Below are positions 1 through 5,646 of a stretch of DNA of 23,503 nucleotides, piece after piece (position 1 is the stretch's first letter; every line of letters starts with the position of its first letter). The DNA is taken from NCBI GenBank assembly GCA_964551295.1, contig CAZKDJ010000048.1, forward strand, positions 1 to 23,503, given 5' to 3'. Under the pieces are notes generated by a model. The model saw only the letters and a program-made list of their open reading frames with translations. It was not told the DNA's origin and made no database searches. The translations under genes and the position numbers were made by a program. This DNA comes from JAFGED01 sp964551295 (lineage in GTDB: Bacteria > Chloroflexota > Anaerolineae > B4-G1).

Positions 1-112
1 GCAAGCCGTGCTTTTCGGCCAGCATCTCGGTGATGGAGCTCTTGCCCGAACAGGGGGAGCCTCCCATCCAGAGAACGTGCGCCAGCTCACTTGCACACTT
101 GCCAACTTGCAT
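1..112 (-). CDS. P-loop kinase / nucleotide-binding protein, N-terminal fragment
   Basis: The gene runs off the left edge and only about 37 residues are visible. The translation contains a Walker A motif, GGSPCSGKSS, about 17 residues from the start, preceded by a short hydrophobic strand (HVLWM). This is the usual beginning of small P-loop kinases of the shikimate/adenylylsulfate kinase type, but the substrate cannot be told from this piece. The start at 112 is favoured by a GGAGG about ten bases upstream, which lies in the last codons of the preceding acetyltransferase gene; the gap between the two genes is five bases, so they are probably co-transcribed. The first ~9 residues are encoded by a run of ACTTGC-like repeats on the plus strand, so the native start may have been altered by repeat expansion. 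Confidence 0.7.
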   Translation of the reverse strand, partial: MQVGKCASELAHVLWMGGSPCSGKSSITEMLAEKHGL

Positions 113-117
113 ACTTC

Positions 118-1125
118 CTAATCCTCCAACCCTCGCGTAGCAACATTCTCCCCAGGGCGCAACTCCTTCTCGTAACAGTCGTATTGATGTCGTACGTGCA
201 TCCCCGCTTTCTCATAGAGATGCAGCGCGCCGGTGAGGCTCTTGGCGTCGACACCCAGGGTCACCGTGTTCCTGCCCCGGCGGTAGAGCTCGCCAAAGCT
301 GTGATGTAGCAGAGCGAGCGCGATTCCCCGCCGTCGCCATGGCCGCCGCACGCCCAACGTCTCGACCGTGCCCACGTTCGGCCCCTCGCCGGTCACGTCG
401 TAGCAGATCGAGCAGCCGACGATTTCATCGCTCGCGACCACCACGAACCACAGCGACTGGTCGAACGATGGGTCGTCCATCCAGTGCACCCACTCCGCGT
501 AATCTTCTTCGAACGGCGACTCGACGTGCCCCCAGTGATCCTTGAACGCATCGCGTATCGTGTGGACAAGGGCACGATCCTCCGTCTCGCAGACAAAGGG
601 CCGGATGACGATCACCTCTGGCACACAGGGCTCCGGCGGCGGCGCGTCCATCTCAATGACCATCTCGAAAAAGTGTCGCACGACCTGGTATCCCAGTTGA
701 TCCAGCAGCGCGCCAGCCCTTATGTCAGCCTCGGGCACGAACTGTCGCAACGCCACGCGGACTCCCTCCGGTGCCTTTGGAACGGCCTGTAGCGCGCGCT
801 CCTCTGCCCACTGGCCAAGATAAGTGCCGATGGATCGTCCCTCGTACTCGGAATGTACGCGCACCTGGACAAAGATGCGCACGTACGGCGCGCCATCCCT
901 CACGGCCGCGTATCCTACCATTTTGCCATCCGAGTCCAAGACCACACGCGTGTCGGTCTCTAGATCGAGATTGGGCATCTTCCATTCCGTCCCGAACTCT
1001 GTTTCCTCGATCACGGCTTTGCCTATCTGTACCATTGAGCAGGCATTGAATAAAGCTACTGCTGCATGTAAATCGTCCACCTCTGCCGGACGCACTGTGA
1101 ATTCTTCTGACAACGATGCTGACAT
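118..1125 (-). CDS. Tandem double-domain GNAT N-acetyltransferase
   Basis: This 335-residue protein has two GNAT (acetyl-CoA-dependent N-acetyltransferase) folds in tandem. The first covers about residues 10-155, with a pyrophosphate-loop-like segment EGRSIGT near 95-101. The second covers about 170-320, with a better conserved loop RRRGIA near 264-269 after the beta strand VETLGV, and the typical LYEKAGM close to the end. The single domain is ~150 residues, so the length fits two. The second loop is closer to the Q/RxxGxG/A consensus, so it may be the active copy and the first a degenerate partner; that is inference. The start at 1125 has GAGGAG just upstream. It sits 15 bases after another GNAT gene and 5 bases before the kinase, all on the same strand, so an operon is likely. 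The acceptor substrate is unknown. Confidence 0.88.
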   Translation of the reverse strand: MSASLSEEFTVRPAEVDDLHAAVALFNACSMVQIGKAVIEETEFGTEWKMPNLDLETDTRVVLDSDGKMVGYAAVRDGAPYVRIFVQVRVHSEYEGRSIGTYLGQWAEERALQAVPKAPEGVRVALRQFVPEADIRAGALLDQLGYQVVRHFFEMVIEMDAPPPEPCVPEVIVIRPFVCETEDRALVHTIRDAFKDHWGHVESPFEEDYAEWVHWMDDPSFDQSLWFVVVASDEIVGCSICYDVTGEGPNVGTVETLGVRRPWRRRGIALALLHHSFGELYRRGRNTVTLGVDAKSLTGALHLYEKAGMHVRHQYDCYEKELRPGENVATRGLED

Positions 1126-1140
1126 TTCCTTACTCCTCTG

Positions 1141-1614
1141 CTATAGAACATAGGGGCGGATCGTATATTGCATCAAGTCCTCGTTCCAACGGAAGCCTGC
1201 TCTTTCGTAGAAGCGCACGCTTGCGTCGCTGGGCCCCACGAGCAGGCACTCCAAATCCTGCGCTTTGGCCCATTGAATAACGCGGGCCATCAACTCTGAC
1301 CCAATCCCACGGCCGCGATAGGCCGGCGTGGTGTAGACATTGGTCACGTAGCCAAACCCATCGTTGAGCCGGTTGGGCTTGGGCACCTTGTCAATCCGCT
1401 GCACAAAGATGTGGGAGACGATCGTGCCCTCACACACGGCCACCCAATAGACCCACCGCTGGCTCGCCAGTCCCTGCCGCAGGAACGCGGAGCAGGCTTC
1501 CAAGAATGACTGCCGGTCGTGGGCCGGCGTGCCCGGAGATTCTTCGAGACGAAAATCCCAGCGCATTTGAGCAAGCGCGTCCAAGTCAGACTCAGTGGCG
1601 ATCCGAAAATCCAT
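1141..1614 (-). CDS. GNAT family N-acetyltransferase
   Basis: A 157-residue single-domain GNAT enzyme. The acetyl-CoA pyrophosphate-binding loop is seen as RGRGIG (about 100-105) after the strand VTNVYTTPAY, and motif B as SVRFYERAGF (132-141). These are the defining GNAT elements; the acceptor (amine of a drug, peptide or metabolite) cannot be read from sequence. The start at 1614 follows GGGAGAG. It is the first gene of a minus-strand operon (GNAT, double GNAT, P-loop kinase). Upstream is a ~250-nt leader with a consensus promoter, a 33-codon leader ORF, an intrinsic terminator and a second hairpin, so expression is probably controlled by transcription attenuation. The divergent neighbour is an AAC(3)-type acetyltransferase. 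Confidence 0.9.
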   Translation of the reverse strand: MDFRIATESDLDALAQMRWDFRLEESPGTPAHDRQSFLEACSAFLRQGLASQRWVYWVAVCEGTIVSHIFVQRIDKVPKPNRLNDGFGYVTNVYTTPAYRGRGIGSELMARVIQWAKAQDLECLLVGPSDASVRFYERAGFRWNEDLMQYTIRPYVL

Positions 1615-1637
1615 TGCTCTCCCTCTCCCAACAAAAC

Positions 1638-1666
1638 GAGGCCGCGGGCTCTATGCCCACGACCTC
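1638..1666 (-). promoter_or_regulatory. Second leader hairpin of the GNAT operon
   Basis: On the minus strand, arm GAGGTCGTGGGC (1666-1655) pairs over all 12 positions (two G-U) with GCCCGCGGCCTC (1649-1638) around a 5-nt loop, followed by GTTTTG. The left arm is nearly identical to the complement of the 3' arm of the upstream terminator, so the two hairpins can exchange partners. The gene's Shine-Dalgarno follows directly. Confidence 0.75.
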
Positions 1667-1684
1667 ACACAGACGGGAACAAAC

Positions 1685-1718
1685 AAAAAAGGCCGTGGGC
1701 TTCGCAATGCCCCCGGCC
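1685..1718 (-). terminator. Intrinsic terminator in the GNAT leader (attenuator)
   Basis: On the minus strand, GGCCGGGGGC (1718-1709) pairs with GCCCACGGCC (1700-1691) at nine of ten positions across an 8-nt loop, followed by six T (1690-1685). It lies between a consensus promoter and the gene's start codon, 23 bases after the stop codon of a leader ORF. Transcription into the GNAT gene therefore has to read through it, which is the arrangement of an attenuator rather than an end-of-gene terminator. Confidence 0.85.
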
Positions 1719-1741
1719 TCTGGCTTTTCCGTTACGCTATC

Positions 1742-1843
1742 TCAACGGAAGGCAAGCGCACTGCGACAAGGCGAAAAAGGCACGCCGTTAGACACCTTCA
1801 GGCGAACCACTGCCGATTCATTGCTGAAAAATACAGTGCGCAT
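1742..1843 (-). CDS. Leader peptide ORF (33 aa) upstream of GNAT operon
   Basis: A 33-codon ORF begins with ATG at 1843, preceded by a near-perfect Shine-Dalgarno AAGGAGG at 9-nt spacing, and ends with TGA. It starts MRTVFFSNESAVV and its C-terminal part reads PFSPCRSALAFR. Its two ends are complementary in the RNA: GCGCACTG at codons 1-4 with CAGTGCGC at codons 27-30, and the Shine-Dalgarno segment GGAGGCAA with TTGCCTTCC near the 3' end. The last codons also pair with the spacer (TTCCGTT with AACGGAA), putting the stop codon in a loop. Position between promoter and terminator points to a regulatory leader peptide. No database identity is claimed. Confidence 0.65.
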   Translation of the reverse strand: MRTVFFSNESAVVRLKVSNGVPFSPCRSALAFR

Positions 1844-1870
1844 GTCTTGCCTCCTTGTAAGATGGGCCGG

Positions 1871-1898
1871 ATTATACCCTAGTCCGACAGGTTGTCAA
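1871..1898 (-). promoter_or_regulatory. Sigma-70-type promoter of the GNAT operon
   Basis: On the minus strand, TTGACA (1898-1893), a 16-bp spacer and TATAAT (1876-1871): both boxes are perfect consensus. The predicted transcription start near 1864 is about 20 bases before the leader ORF's start. The -35 box overlaps the -35 box of the divergent promoter within the 7-bp segment TTGTCAA. Confidence 0.85.
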
Positions 1899-1919
1899 GT
1901 CGGGTGGAACGCCTATAAT
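1892..1919 (+). promoter_or_regulatory. Sigma-70-type promoter of AAC(3)-phosphotransferase genes
   Basis: TTGTCA (1892-1897), 16-bp spacer, TATAAT (1914-1919). The ATG at 1918-1920 is part of the -10 region and would lie upstream of the transcript, which decides the start of the downstream gene as 1957. The promoter is back to back with the GNAT promoter and shares its -35 bases. Confidence 0.78.
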
Positions 1920-1956
1920 GAGCGCACCGCGAGAACCGGAGGAAATCAACGCAGCC

Positions 1957-2784
1957 ATGGTCACCATCAAAGATATCCGCAAAGCCATCCAGAACCTGAG
2001 CCTCTCCAACAAGCCGGTGTGCATCCACGCCTCCCTGCGCTCATTCGGATGGATCAAAGGCGGGCCGCTGGCAGTGGTTGATGGATTCCTTTCCGAGGGA
2101 TGCACCATCGTCGTTCCCACGTTTTCGTACGACCTGGCCGTACCGCCTCCCGTCGATATGCGACCGCGGCAAAACGGATACGACTATGCTGCCATCGAGG
2201 AACCAATGCCAGGGAGCAAGCGCATCTATACACCAAAGAGCACCGCTTTCTCCGGGGAGAATATGGGAGCCATTCCCGCCGCCGTCCTGGCGATGCCGAG
2301 ACACGTGCGCGGAAACCACCCGCTTAACTCGTTCGCCGCCGTGGGTCCGCTGGCGCGCAGAGTAATCTCCAGCCAGGGGCCGATGGACGTCTATGGACCG
2401 CTCAAGGTGCTGGCAGAAACCGGCGGATCGGTCGTGATGATGGGCGTGGGATTGAATCGAATGACACTGCTGCATCTGGCAGAACAAATGGCGGGCCGAA
2501 ACCTCTTCCGGCGCTGGGCCAACGGGCCGGACGGGAAACCGATGGAAGTCGAGGTTGGCAGTTGCTCGGAGGGCTTTGTGAACTTACGATCGATCCTTTC
2601 TCCGGTTATGACCGAGGAAAAAGTCGGAGAAAGCATCTGGCGAGTCTATCCGGTGAAAGAGACGCTGACGATCTCTGCGAGAGAAATTCGAGCGAACCCC
2701 AGGCTGACTCACTGTGGTGACGCAAAGTGCCGGCGCTGCCGGGACGCCGTGATGGGCGGTCCCATACTCGAAAACTGCAACTAG
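1957..2784 (+). CDS. AAC(3) / YokD-family aminoglycoside-type N-acetyltransferase
   Basis: A 275-residue protein of the antibiotic (AAC(3)-type) N-acetyltransferase family, which transfers acetyl from acetyl-CoA to an amino group, classically N3 of 2-deoxystreptamine aminoglycosides. Family landmarks are visible: HASLRSFGW (24-32), IVVPTFSY (51-58), FSGENMGAIP (98-107), GNHPLNSFAAVGP (119-131) with the conserved catalytic-region His, and MMGVGLNRMTLLHLAE (161-176). The C-terminus carries a Cys cluster, HCGDAKCRRC. An upstream in-frame ATG at 1918 falls inside the promoter's -10 box, so 1957 is chosen; GGAGG lies 14 bases before it, a long spacing. The next gene, an APH-type phosphotransferase, starts 8 bases downstream. 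Family members also include enzymes of other substrates, so resistance activity is inference. Confidence 0.9.
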   Translation: MVTIKDIRKAIQNLSLSNKPVCIHASLRSFGWIKGGPLAVVDGFLSEGCTIVVPTFSYDLAVPPPVDMRPRQNGYDYAAIEEPMPGSKRIYTPKSTAFSGENMGAIPAAVLAMPRHVRGNHPLNSFAAVGPLARRVISSQGPMDVYGPLKVLAETGGSVVMMGVGLNRMTLLHLAEQMAGRNLFRRWANGPDGKPMEVEVGSCSEGFVNLRSILSPVMTEEKVGESIWRVYPVKETLTISAREIRANPRLTHCGDAKCRRCRDAVMGGPILENCN

Positions 2785-2792
2785 ATGCGCCC

Positions 2793-3809
2793 ATGACCAT
2801 CCATCTGAACCAAGTGCTATCCCACTACGACATAGGGAAACCGTGCGGCGCCTGGCCGGTCGAACGCGGCTTTATCAACGAAAGTCGAAAAATCGAGACT
2901 ACCTCGGGAAACTATTTCCTGAAGCACTATCATCCAGACCTATGCCATCCCGACATCATCCGGGCACAACACACCCTCGTGGCACACCTACGGCGAGGGA
3001 GCTTTCCGGCCCCAGCGCTGATGCCCACCACCGGTGGCGGCACGCTCCTGATATGCGAGGGGGGATTCTACGAGATCCAGGAATACATCGGCGGCACGTT
3101 CTACGACCACGACCGACCAGAACATTTTCGGGAGGCAGCACGGATGCTGGGGCAATACCACACCAAAGTGGCGGGCTTTGCGCCCCAGGCGCTGCACGAC
3201 CTCGGCACACTCTATGGTCCGGCGATCCTGCGCGCCAACTTGACCAACCTGGCCAAGGCCTGGGGACTCGACCGCGGTCCCGAGATGGCCCAGGTCGTAC
3301 GCCAACTGGAAGCCCACACCGACGACCTTGTTGCCCGCTTTGCGACGCACGGCGCATTACCCCACTTAATCATCCACGGCGACTATTATGCCGACAACCT
3401 GCTTTTTGAGTATGGACGCGACAGCACCCTCATCGTGGGCGTGGTCGATTACGACAAGGCCCGTTGGCAACCGCGCGTCGTCGAATTGGCCGAGACGCTG
3501 ATCTATTTTGCGTCGCCGCGATCAGGCCACCTGCGCCACTTGATCTATCCCGGTTTTCTCGAGTGGGAGCCGTTCGAGCGCTTTCTGCGCCACTACGCCA
3601 GCGTCGCTTCAATAGCCAAGAGCGAACTCCAGGCCCTGCCGGATTACGTCCGCTGCATCTGGCTGCAAGTCGCGCTGCAACGGCTAGGCGAGAAAAGCCC
3701 TCGCCCGCCCGAAGCATCAGAGGCGCTGCGCGAGGTGTTAGCGCTGGGGGAATGGACAAGGGCAAATACGGAACAAATGACCGAAACTGGCGAAAGCAGT
3801 AATGCGTAA
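2793..3809 (+). CDS. APH / homoserine-kinase-II-like phosphotransferase
   Basis: A 338-residue member of the aminoglycoside phosphotransferase / choline kinase superfamily, which uses ATP to phosphorylate a small-molecule hydroxyl. The ATP-binding Lys is likely in YFLKHY (41-46), the Brenner catalytic loop is HGDYYADNLLF (195-205) and the metal-binding Asp is in VVDYDKAR (217-224). The start at 2793 gives a normal N-terminus; no good Shine-Dalgarno is seen, but the gap to the AAC(3)-like gene is only 8 bases, suggesting translational coupling. The last codons (S-N-A-stop) are encoded inside an 18-bp perfect inverted repeat, so the original C-terminus may have been replaced when that repeat arrived. 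The substrate is unknown; pairing with an AAC(3)-like enzyme suggests an aminoglycoside-like or amino-sugar compound. Confidence 0.85.
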   Translation: MTIHLNQVLSHYDIGKPCGAWPVERGFINESRKIETTSGNYFLKHYHPDLCHPDIIRAQHTLVAHLRRGSFPAPALMPTTGGGTLLICEGGFYEIQEYIGGTFYDHDRPEHFREAARMLGQYHTKVAGFAPQALHDLGTLYGPAILRANLTNLAKAWGLDRGPEMAQVVRQLEAHTDDLVARFATHGALPHLIIHGDYYADNLLFEYGRDSTLIVGVVDYDKARWQPRVVELAETLIYFASPRSGHLRHLIYPGFLEWEPFERFLRHYASVASIAKSELQALPDYVRCIWLQVALQRLGEKSPRPPEASEALREVLALGEWTRANTEQMTETGESSNA

Positions 3810-3846
3810 AACGTAAAGAACGAACTCATTACGTTTTACGCATTAC
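3799..3846. repeat. 18-bp perfect inverted repeat overlapping a stop codon
   Basis: GTAATGCGTAAAACGTAA (3799-3816) is the exact reverse complement of 3829-3846, with a 12-nt loop. It includes the stop codon of the phosphotransferase gene and lies 28 bases before the HAD gene's start. It could act as a transcript-ending or RNA-stabilising hairpin, or be a small dispersed palindromic element. A related but degenerate string, TTACGCACTACGCTTTACAC, occurs near 14471. Confidence 0.85.
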
Positions 3847-3873
3847 GAAATACGCATTCCTCAAAGGAGCGCC

Positions 3874-4482
3874 ATGATCAAAGCCATTATCTTTGACTTC
3901 GGAAGAGTCATATCGACTCAAAAACCGACGTCCCTGTTTCGAGGCTACGAGGAAGAGTTGGGCATCGCGCCCGGCACGCTCAACCCGATCATGTTCGGCA
4001 GCCAGGCCTGGGAGGACGCACTGGTGGGACGGAAGACGAGCCAAGAGTTCTGGGAAACCATCGCCCCCCGGCTCAACCTGCACACACCGGAGACCATCGA
4101 CGCCTTCCGCCAGCGCTACCACGCCGACGAGGCGCTCAACGCGGACATCGCCGAGCTGATCCGAAAGCTGCACGCGGAGGGCCACAAGCTGGCGGTGCTC
4201 TCCAACTCGCCACCCGGCCTGGTCCATTGGCTGGATGATTGGGGCATCCTCGACCTGTTCGACACCGTCTTTTGCTCTGGCGACGAGGGCGTGAAAAAGC
4301 CCGATCCGGCCGCCTTCCAGATCACGCTGGAGCGACTGAGCGTAGCGCCCGAGGAGACGGTTTTCATCGACGACACGACGCGGCACGTGAACGCGGCTCG
4401 CTCACTGGGGCTGCACGCCATCCTCTTTACCACTGCCGAGACGATGAAGGAAGAGCTGAACAGACTACTCATCCAGTCTTGA
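3874..4482 (+). CDS. HAD superfamily (subfamily IA) hydrolase
   Basis: A 202-residue HAD phosphatase. Motif I is IIFDFGRVI, with the nucleophile Asp8; the usual acid/base Asp two residues on is Gly, as in the known DxG-type branch (YihX-like family). Motif II is LSNS (109-112), motif III the Lys in VKKPDP (140-145) and motif IV FIDDTTRHV (164-172). A helical cap lies at about 15-85. Start 3874 follows AAAGGAG at good spacing. It is the last gene of the plus-strand group begun by the AAC(3)-like gene and overlaps the 3' end of the convergent methyltransferase gene by 14 bases. A sugar phosphate is a plausible substrate by family, but this is inference. Confidence 0.85.
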   Translation: MIKAIIFDFGRVISTQKPTSLFRGYEEELGIAPGTLNPIMFGSQAWEDALVGRKTSQEFWETIAPRLNLHTPETIDAFRQRYHADEALNADIAELIRKLHAEGHKLAVLSNSPPGLVHWLDDWGILDLFDTVFCSGDEGVKKPDPAAFQITLERLSVAPEETVFIDDTTRHVNAARSLGLHAILFTTAETMKEELNRLLIQS

Positions 4483-5263
4483 GTGCGCGCAACCCCAGAA
4501 AAAGGGGCACCTCCCGGTTGGCCACGTTCCTGGCCTTGGTCCGCGGGCCGGACGTGCAGATCTTGTACGTGGGGACCTCTTTGATGCAATCGACCACCAA
4601 GCCGCAGTCCGCCAGCCCGTTGACATAGTCCTGCAAGGGCCGGTGAAAGTCCAGCGTCACCCCCCTCCGCTGGCCAGGATAGGGCTTCTTGGGCACCGAG
4701 AGCGGCGTCAGGTAGCGGTCGACGCGTCGGTACTGCAGTTTGCGATTCACGTCCCATCCCCACCCGCTCTGGCGGGGCACGCGGAAGCAGGGATGCGTCA
4801 CCAGCATCACCAACCGACCACCAGCCTTGAGCGCCCAGGCCGCCGACGCCAAAACAGGCTGCAGCGGGTCCATGTTCTGAATGCTGAGCAGAAATACGAC
4901 CGCGTCGAACCCGCCCCTGCGCAATTCGGGCAGACGAGCCAGATGACGGGCATCCCCCCGGATGAAGCGCCCTCGGCGGCCGTGATACTTTCGCGCGCGC
5001 CAAAGCAGCCTCTCGCTGAGGTCCACGCCGGTATACCTGGCCCGCGCCTCCGCGATGGGCGCGGCCAGCACGCCCTGACCAGCCCCTACATCCAGGATCT
5101 CCTCCCCCGGTTGAGGATCCAACAGTTCCAACACTACCGGGATGGCGAGACGGCGATGGTGCTCGCTACCGTCCTTGCCCATCCAACCATCGTACCAGTC
5201 AGCCACCGGATCCCAACTGGTGCGCGCCGTGCGCTTTCTCGATCGTTTGTTTCTTCTGGCCAT
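4469..5263 (-). CDS. Class I SAM-dependent methyltransferase
   Basis: A 264-residue class I methyltransferase. The SAM-binding motif I is EEILDVGAGQGVLA (54-67), the acidic end of strand 2 is in YTGVDLSE and the strand-4 region is FDAVVFLLSIQNM. The N-terminal ~14 residues are very basic (RRNKRSRKRTAR), which would suit an RNA- or ribosome-associated substrate, but it is also common in other methyltransferases. An in-frame start exists at 5422, but 5263 is chosen because GGAGGAG precedes it and the upstream codons overlap a terminator and hairpin. The gene is preceded by a ~260-nt leader with promoter, leader ORF and attenuator-like hairpins that closely match those of the GNAT operon 3.6 kb away. 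Resistance by ribosome or drug methylation is therefore possible but unproven. Confidence 0.88.
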   Translation of the reverse strand: MARRNKRSRKRTARTSWDPVADWYDGWMGKDGSEHHRRLAIPVVLELLDPQPGEEILDVGAGQGVLAAPIAEARARYTGVDLSERLLWRARKYHGRRGRFIRGDARHLARLPELRRGGFDAVVFLLSIQNMDPLQPVLASAAWALKAGGRLVMLVTHPCFRVPRQSGWGWDVNRKLQYRRVDRYLTPLSVPKKPYPGQRRGVTLDFHRPLQDYVNGLADCGLVVDCIKEVPTYKICTSGPRTKARNVANREVPLFLGLRALKTG

Positions 5264-5305
5264 CGCAACAATCTCCTCCACTTCAGACGCCCGGCACAAA
5301 GCAAC

Positions 5306-5336
5306 CAGGCCGCGGATGTATGGTACCCACGGCCTG
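5306..5336 (-). promoter_or_regulatory. Second leader hairpin of the methyltransferase gene
   Basis: On the minus strand, CAGGCCGTGGG (5336-5326) pairs along its whole length (G-U pairs included) with TCCGCGGCCTG (5316-5306). Its 5' arm repeats 13 bases, GCAGGCCGTGGGT, of the upstream terminator's 5' arm, so the terminator's 3' arm could pair with either copy. The layout matches the second hairpin of the GNAT leader. Confidence 0.75.
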
Positions 5337-5350
5337 CAAAGAGCGGAAAG

Positions 5351-5386
5351 AAAAAAGGCCGTGGGGCAAATCGTGCACCCACGGCC
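5351..5386 (-). terminator. Intrinsic terminator in the methyltransferase leader (attenuator)
   Basis: On the minus strand, GGCCGTGGG (5386-5378) pairs perfectly with CCCACGGCC (5365-5357), followed by six T (5356-5351). It lies between the promoter and the coding start, 20 bases after the stop of a leader ORF, and has the same 3' arm core (CCCACGGCC then T6) as the terminator of the GNAT leader. Confidence 0.87.
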
Positions 5387-5406
5387 TGCGATGGTATTTT
5401 TGCTAT

Positions 5407-5499
5407 CTAGCGACAGGGACACTGCAAAAAAGCAGCGTGCACCGCACCGCCATCGCGGGGTTGGGTTGCACGACTATTGCAGTTCCTGAAGCGAGTCAC
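5407..5499 (-). CDS. Leader peptide ORF (30 aa) upstream of methyltransferase
   Basis: A 30-codon ORF starting with GTG (5499), preceded by AAGGAG ten bases upstream, and ending in TAG. It begins MTRFRNCNSRATQ and ends LQCPCR; the other leader ORF in this window also contains a PCR tripeptide near its end, and both stop codons are followed by ATAGC. The coding region can fold into three stacked stems: ACTGCAA with TTGCAGT, CGTGCA with TGCACG, and CCGC with GCGG. A fourth pairing, CGACA with TGTCG, joins the start region to the end. GTG start and short length make translation a prediction, but the matching architecture of the two leaders supports it. Confidence 0.58.
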   Translation of the reverse strand: MTRFRNCNSRATQPRDGGAVHAAFLQCPCR

Positions 5500-5528
5500 C
5501 TTGTCGTTTCTCCTTATGAGATGGTCAC

Positions 5529-5556
5529 ATTATAGCCAAAATGGGCGAATTGCCAA
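5529..5556 (-). promoter_or_regulatory. Sigma-70-type promoter of the methyltransferase leader
   Basis: On the minus strand, TTGGCA (5556-5551), 16-bp spacer, TATAAT (5534-5529). The -35 box is supplied by the centre of a perfect palindromic repeat. Predicted start of the transcript is near 5522, giving a ~258-nt leader before the coding start at 5263. Confidence 0.78.
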
Positions 5557-5563
5557 TTCGCCC
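5543..5563. repeat. 21-bp perfect palindromic repeat (copy 1)
   Basis: GGGCGAATTG (5543-5552), one central C, then CAATTCGCCC (5554-5563). A second copy with the same ATTGCCAAT centre is at 10092-10118. It provides the -35 box of the methyltransferase promoter, so it may have become part of a regulatory site. Confidence 0.8.
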
Positions 5564-5593
5564 TACACCTGGGAAAAATCCCGTAGCATAGGG

Positions 5594-5622
5594 CCTTGTG
5601 CCCGCCCGCAACGCCCACAAGG
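5594..5622. terminator. Candidate transcription-ending hairpin after hisG
   Basis: CCTTGTG (5594-5600) pairs with CACAAGG (5616-5622) about 25 bases beyond the hisG stop. There is no T-run, so it is only a possible terminator or another small palindrome. Nothing else is recognised between the methyltransferase promoter and hisG. Confidence 0.35.
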
Positions 5623-5646
5623 GACTATAAGTTTCCGGGTAGACTG

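Noticed and set aside
1615..1870. T-box riboswitch in front of the GNAT or methyltransferase gene
   Set aside because: The leaders have a terminator and a second hairpin, but no T-box consensus segment (AGGGTGGNACCGCG) or specifier-loop structure. The downstream genes are not amino-acid related.
1918..1956. Longer N-terminus for the AAC(3)-type protein starting at 1918
   Set aside because: That ATG is part of the -10 box of the gene's own promoter and would be upstream of the transcript.
5264..5422. Methyltransferase starting at 5422 with a 53-residue extension
   Set aside because: The extension is read through the terminator and second hairpin of the leader, and a GGAGGAG lies just before the start at 5263.
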